Source of the DNA: Piper betle
Lineage: Eukaryota > Streptophyta > Magnoliopsida > Piperales > Piperaceae
Direction: 5' to 3'
Assembly: GCA_033002965.1 (NCBI GenBank)
Contig: JAURVB010014516.1
Coordinates: 62,001-126,000 of the forward strand
Length of the DNA: 64,000 bases
A program made the position numbers and the translations under genes. Below the pieces are notes generated by a model that saw only the letters and a list, made by a program, of their open reading frames with translations, was not told the origin of the DNA and did not search any database. Shown here one piece after another: positions 61,076-64,000 of the stretch (position 1 is the stretch's first letter; every line of letters begins with the position of its first letter).

Positions 61076-61670
61076 GGCCTCTTGTCATGTGGTGAAGGGA
61101 GGAAGAGGGTAGGAAGGAAAGGAAAGGAAGGAGATGGGTGTTTAGGTGCATTGCCTCTGGATCTTCTCTCCCCAAAACCATAAAAAAAGATTGAGTCTTT
61201 TGCCGTCTTTTTGACCTCTGCTTGTAGCTTCCCACAGCTACCTTGTACCATCAGACAACGTGATCACCTCTTCTTCTTCTTCCTTGTACATTTGATCTCC
61301 TTATCACTGTTGTTGCCTTGTCTTGTTGCTGTGTTGAGTTGTTTATATACTAGGACGGTTTGTAGTAGCTCTGGATTCGGAGGTCTTGGACGATTCCATG
61401 GCCGAGGCCTCCTCTCTTATAAGAAAGTGAGAGCCGGCCGTTTTCGCTTGTGGTAGAGAGGAGAAAGGAGCGTTTGTGGTGTCGTGTTGAGTTTTTGTTG
61501 AAAAGGATTCTATCTTGTGGCGGTTTACCGACCGGCATTTGTGTCGGTGGTGAGCTTTGGTCGGGAAAGACTCGATCTTTGGGTGGTTGGTTGGTCGGAG
61601 ATGGTGTAGCAGAGCTCCATTGGAGGTGGGAGAGCAAGGGGTGAGGTTGAGCTCGAGCTTTGGGGGGGCA

Positions 61671-63245
61671 ATGGCGCCGGCGTTTGAGTGGTGGGGGGAG
61701 GAGGCACACCGGGGCACGCCGGTGGTGGTGAAGATGGAGAACCCCATCTGGTCCATCTCCGAGCTCGACTCCGACGCCGACGAGCTTCTCGCCGGTGGCG
61801 CCGGCGACAAGCGGCGGGGGAAGAACGCGAAGCAGCTCACCTGGGTGCTGCTCCTCAAGGCCCACCGCGCCGCCGGCTGCCTCGCTTCCCTCGCCGCCGC
61901 AGTACGCCGGCGGCTCGCCGCCGGCAGGACCGACGAGCCCGACGCCGCGGCGGAGAGCCCCGCTGTGCGCCGCCGGTTCTACTCCTTCATAAAGGTCTTC
62001 CTTTTTCTGTCCATGGCGCTGCTGGGGTTCGAAGTCGTGGCCTACTTCAATGGCTGGCACTTCGACGCCTCCTCCCTCTACTTCGACGCCTCTAGCCTCA
62101 GATTGCAGAGGTTGCTTGATGGAGGTTTGGGCATCCACGGGCTGTTCGACTGGTTCTACTCGAGGTGGGTGTGGTTGAGGGTGGAGTACTTAGCTCCACC
62201 ATTGCAGTTCTTGACCAATGCTTGTATCATCCTCTTCTTGATTCAGAGCTTGGATCGGTTGGTCCTTTGCCTTGGCTGCTTCTGGATTCGCCTCAAGAAG
62301 ATCAAACCAGTGGCCAAGGTGGATGACGAGGATGTTGAAGCTGGTGGCTTCTTCCCCATGGTCCTTGTTCAGATTCCAATGTGCAATGAGAAGGAGGTGT
62401 GTGTTTCATCATGCTTGTTTTGTTTGCTTCACGTATTTTCTGAGTTGATGCTGTTGGTTTAATTGGAATTGTCAATTATCAGTTTGATGGCAACAGTGGA
62501 GTGTGGTTGACACTGATTAGCTATAGCTATTGTTTATATATTGTGTTAATTAGGTTTATCAGCAATCAATTGCCGCTGTTTGCAATCTTGACTGGCCCAA
62601 GTCGAATCTTCTCATCCAAGTTCTTGATGACTCGGATGATCCAGTGACACAGTTGCTGATCAAGGAGGAAGTTCAGAAATGGCAGCAGAATGGATGCCGC
62701 ATAGTGTACAGGCACCGGGTGATCAGGGATGGCTACAAGGCCGGCAATCTCAAGTCGGCCATGAATTGTAGCTATGTGAAAGACTATGAATTTGTTACAA
62801 TATTTGATGCTGATTTCCAGCCGCTGCCGGACTTTTTGAGAAGAACGGTGCCTCATTTCAAGGTGGAGTTCGACGTGTATCTGCTGCAGTTGCTGCGTTT
62901 GCAATGGTGATGGAGGTGATGTTGATGTTTGATCCATTTCTGTGGTTTTTGCAGGATAATGAGGAAGTGGGGCTCGTTCAAGCAAGGTGGTCGTTTGTGA
63001 ACAAGGATGAGAACTTGTTAACAAGATTGCAGAATGTGAATCTAGCATTCCATTTTGAAGTGGAACAGCAAGTGAATGGGATCTTCATAAATTTCTTTGG
63101 ATTCAATGGGACTGCAGGAGTGTGGAGGATTAAGGCTTTGGAGGATGCTGGTGGATGGCTTGAACGAACTACTGTTGAGGACATGGACATCGCCGTTCGG
63201 GCTCATTTGCATGGATGGAAATTCATCTTTCTTAATGATGTTGAG
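61671..63245 (+). CDS. CSLC: CSLC xyloglucan glucan synthase, 5' part (gene continues past the window)
   Basis: Three coding exons (61671-62396, 62554-62862, 62955-63245) give 442 codons, all in frame. The start [20 protein letters not shown] is the CSLC signature N-terminus. Membrane spans lie at about 103-125 and 177-206. The GT2 catalytic domain follows: [19 protein letters not shown] (Asp 267-271), [27 protein letters not shown] (DxD, 327-329) and [17 protein letters not shown] (catalytic Asp ~421). The QxxRW motif and later membrane spans must lie in exons right of 64000; 63246-64000 is intron with no exon recognised. CSLC enzymes make the beta-1,4-glucan backbone of xyloglucan in the Golgi. 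Exon 1 is strongly GC-rich (Ala/Arg-rich 60-100), unlike later exons. The leader 61200-61670 is long and contains short upstream frames. Confidence 0.95.
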
Positions 63246-64000
63246 GTACCAAATCTGCTTCCCTTTTTCAATTAATTTTCAGAAACTTGTCATAGTTTGC
63301 AATTCATACCAACCAAATATTTGCTCCATCGTTTTGGTATCTTGAATAAGTGATGGTGATAGCAAAGAGTATGGAAACCACATTTTTTTTATACATACAG
63401 ATTGATAAAACTAATGGTGTTACATTGATCATTTTGGTTTGTCGGAAGAAATCTCTTTTACAATGAACAGTTGGTGGTGGGGCGGGGGGCGCTTTTTATC
63501 CTATCTGTGTGAGTCATTTCTGATTGAGACAAAAGCAGCGTGATAAACGGATTGTTGGCTATTTTGTGTCTGGTTTGTCTTGACCGCCTCTAAAGCTTCC
63601 ATGCATCTGTATTAATACCAACAAATTCTTGTCAATCCTGCAATCACATATTAGATTATTGTTGTCGGTTGCATCGTGTTTGTCCCAATCATAGACATGA
63701 TCATTCACCAAACAGCCATTTGTGGAGCTGGAAGAAAGAGAGAGGGAGACCTGTAAAGTGAGGTAGCGGTTGCAATACAAAAAAGAGGGCTTAGTACTAG
63801 TCATGGATTAAGACTTGGGCAACTACGTGTTAATACAAGTCAAAAGGCCAAATGATGGTTTCAACTTAATGGTGGTAGCTGGGGCCTCTTGACTTCACTT
63901 CCAGAAAGAAAACTTGGATTTATTCCTTCTAATGCTGAGCAATTAATATGTTAATATCATGCTGAGGTAGACTTCGGATCATTGCATTTTTGCCTTTACT

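Noticed and set aside
61350..62138. 262-codon minus-strand open frame
   Set aside because: Antisense to the CSLC leader and exon 1, which is a confident gene.
1..64000. tRNA, rRNA, organellar insertions or an endogenous virus
   Set aside because: Scanned by eye for clover-leaf A/B boxes, rRNA core words, organellar genes and viral polymerase motifs. Only one weak SINE-like B box was found, and none of the others.

Overview
This window is nuclear DNA from a flowering plant. The genes are intron-rich with GT..AG introns, introns and spacers are very AT-rich, and several first coding exons are markedly GC-rich (TIM50, the NYN gene, CSLC). That 5' GC gradient, with plant-only families (CSLC, MUSTANG, alpha-Aurora), suggests a monocot or monocot-like angiosperm. 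I cannot name the species. No bacterial, organellar or CRISPR content is seen.

Layout. At the left edge a minus-strand gene probably begins and runs off the window (5' UTR exon near 372-470). Next come TIM50 (+, 1479-8374, ten exons, with a Copia remnant in intron 7), a convergent TMEM230 gene (-, 9125-9737, 5' UTR exon near 11.4 kb), a solo LTR with an internal minisatellite (12685-13724), a C-terminal J-domain membrane protein (+, 14967-18648), a MUSTANG-type domesticated MULE transposase gene (-, 19306-21052), a GC-rich non-genic block (23.1-24.6 kb), an NYN-domain/zinc-knuckle gene (+, 27990-30261) followed by 2 kb of nested tandem repeats, and a long AT-rich stretch of dispersed repeats (33-38 kb).

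The most unusual part is 34.5-51.8 kb. An intact ten-exon gene, here called X2 (47911-51488), has a partly deleted paralogue X1 at 38351-40411. About 250 bp after X1 lies a complete but frameshifted alpha-Aurora kinase gene copy (40659-42429). X2 resembles, weakly, TPX2-like proteins, which activate and target Aurora kinases. Its promoter carries a perfect match to the mitosis-specific activator (MSA) element; the X1 promoter has been replaced by a dispersed repeat. The X1 promoter and leader also exist as an inverted head-to-head copy. Downstream of the Aurora copy are a duplicated Aurora last-exon fragment, a dead Copia gag, and a fragment copied from the J-domain/MUSTANG intergenic region 24 kb upstream. 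The region therefore looks like a duplication-built gene cluster plus debris.

The right end is an AT-rich desert followed by the first three coding exons of a cellulose synthase-like C gene (xyloglucan backbone synthase), which continues past the window.

A recurring technical point: TMEM230, MUSTANG, the NYN gene, X1 and the Aurora copy each carry one-base indels, mostly in short homopolymers, inside otherwise conserved exons. Either several of these are young pseudogenes or the assembly has residual homopolymer errors. This affects how 'broken' each gene should be considered.
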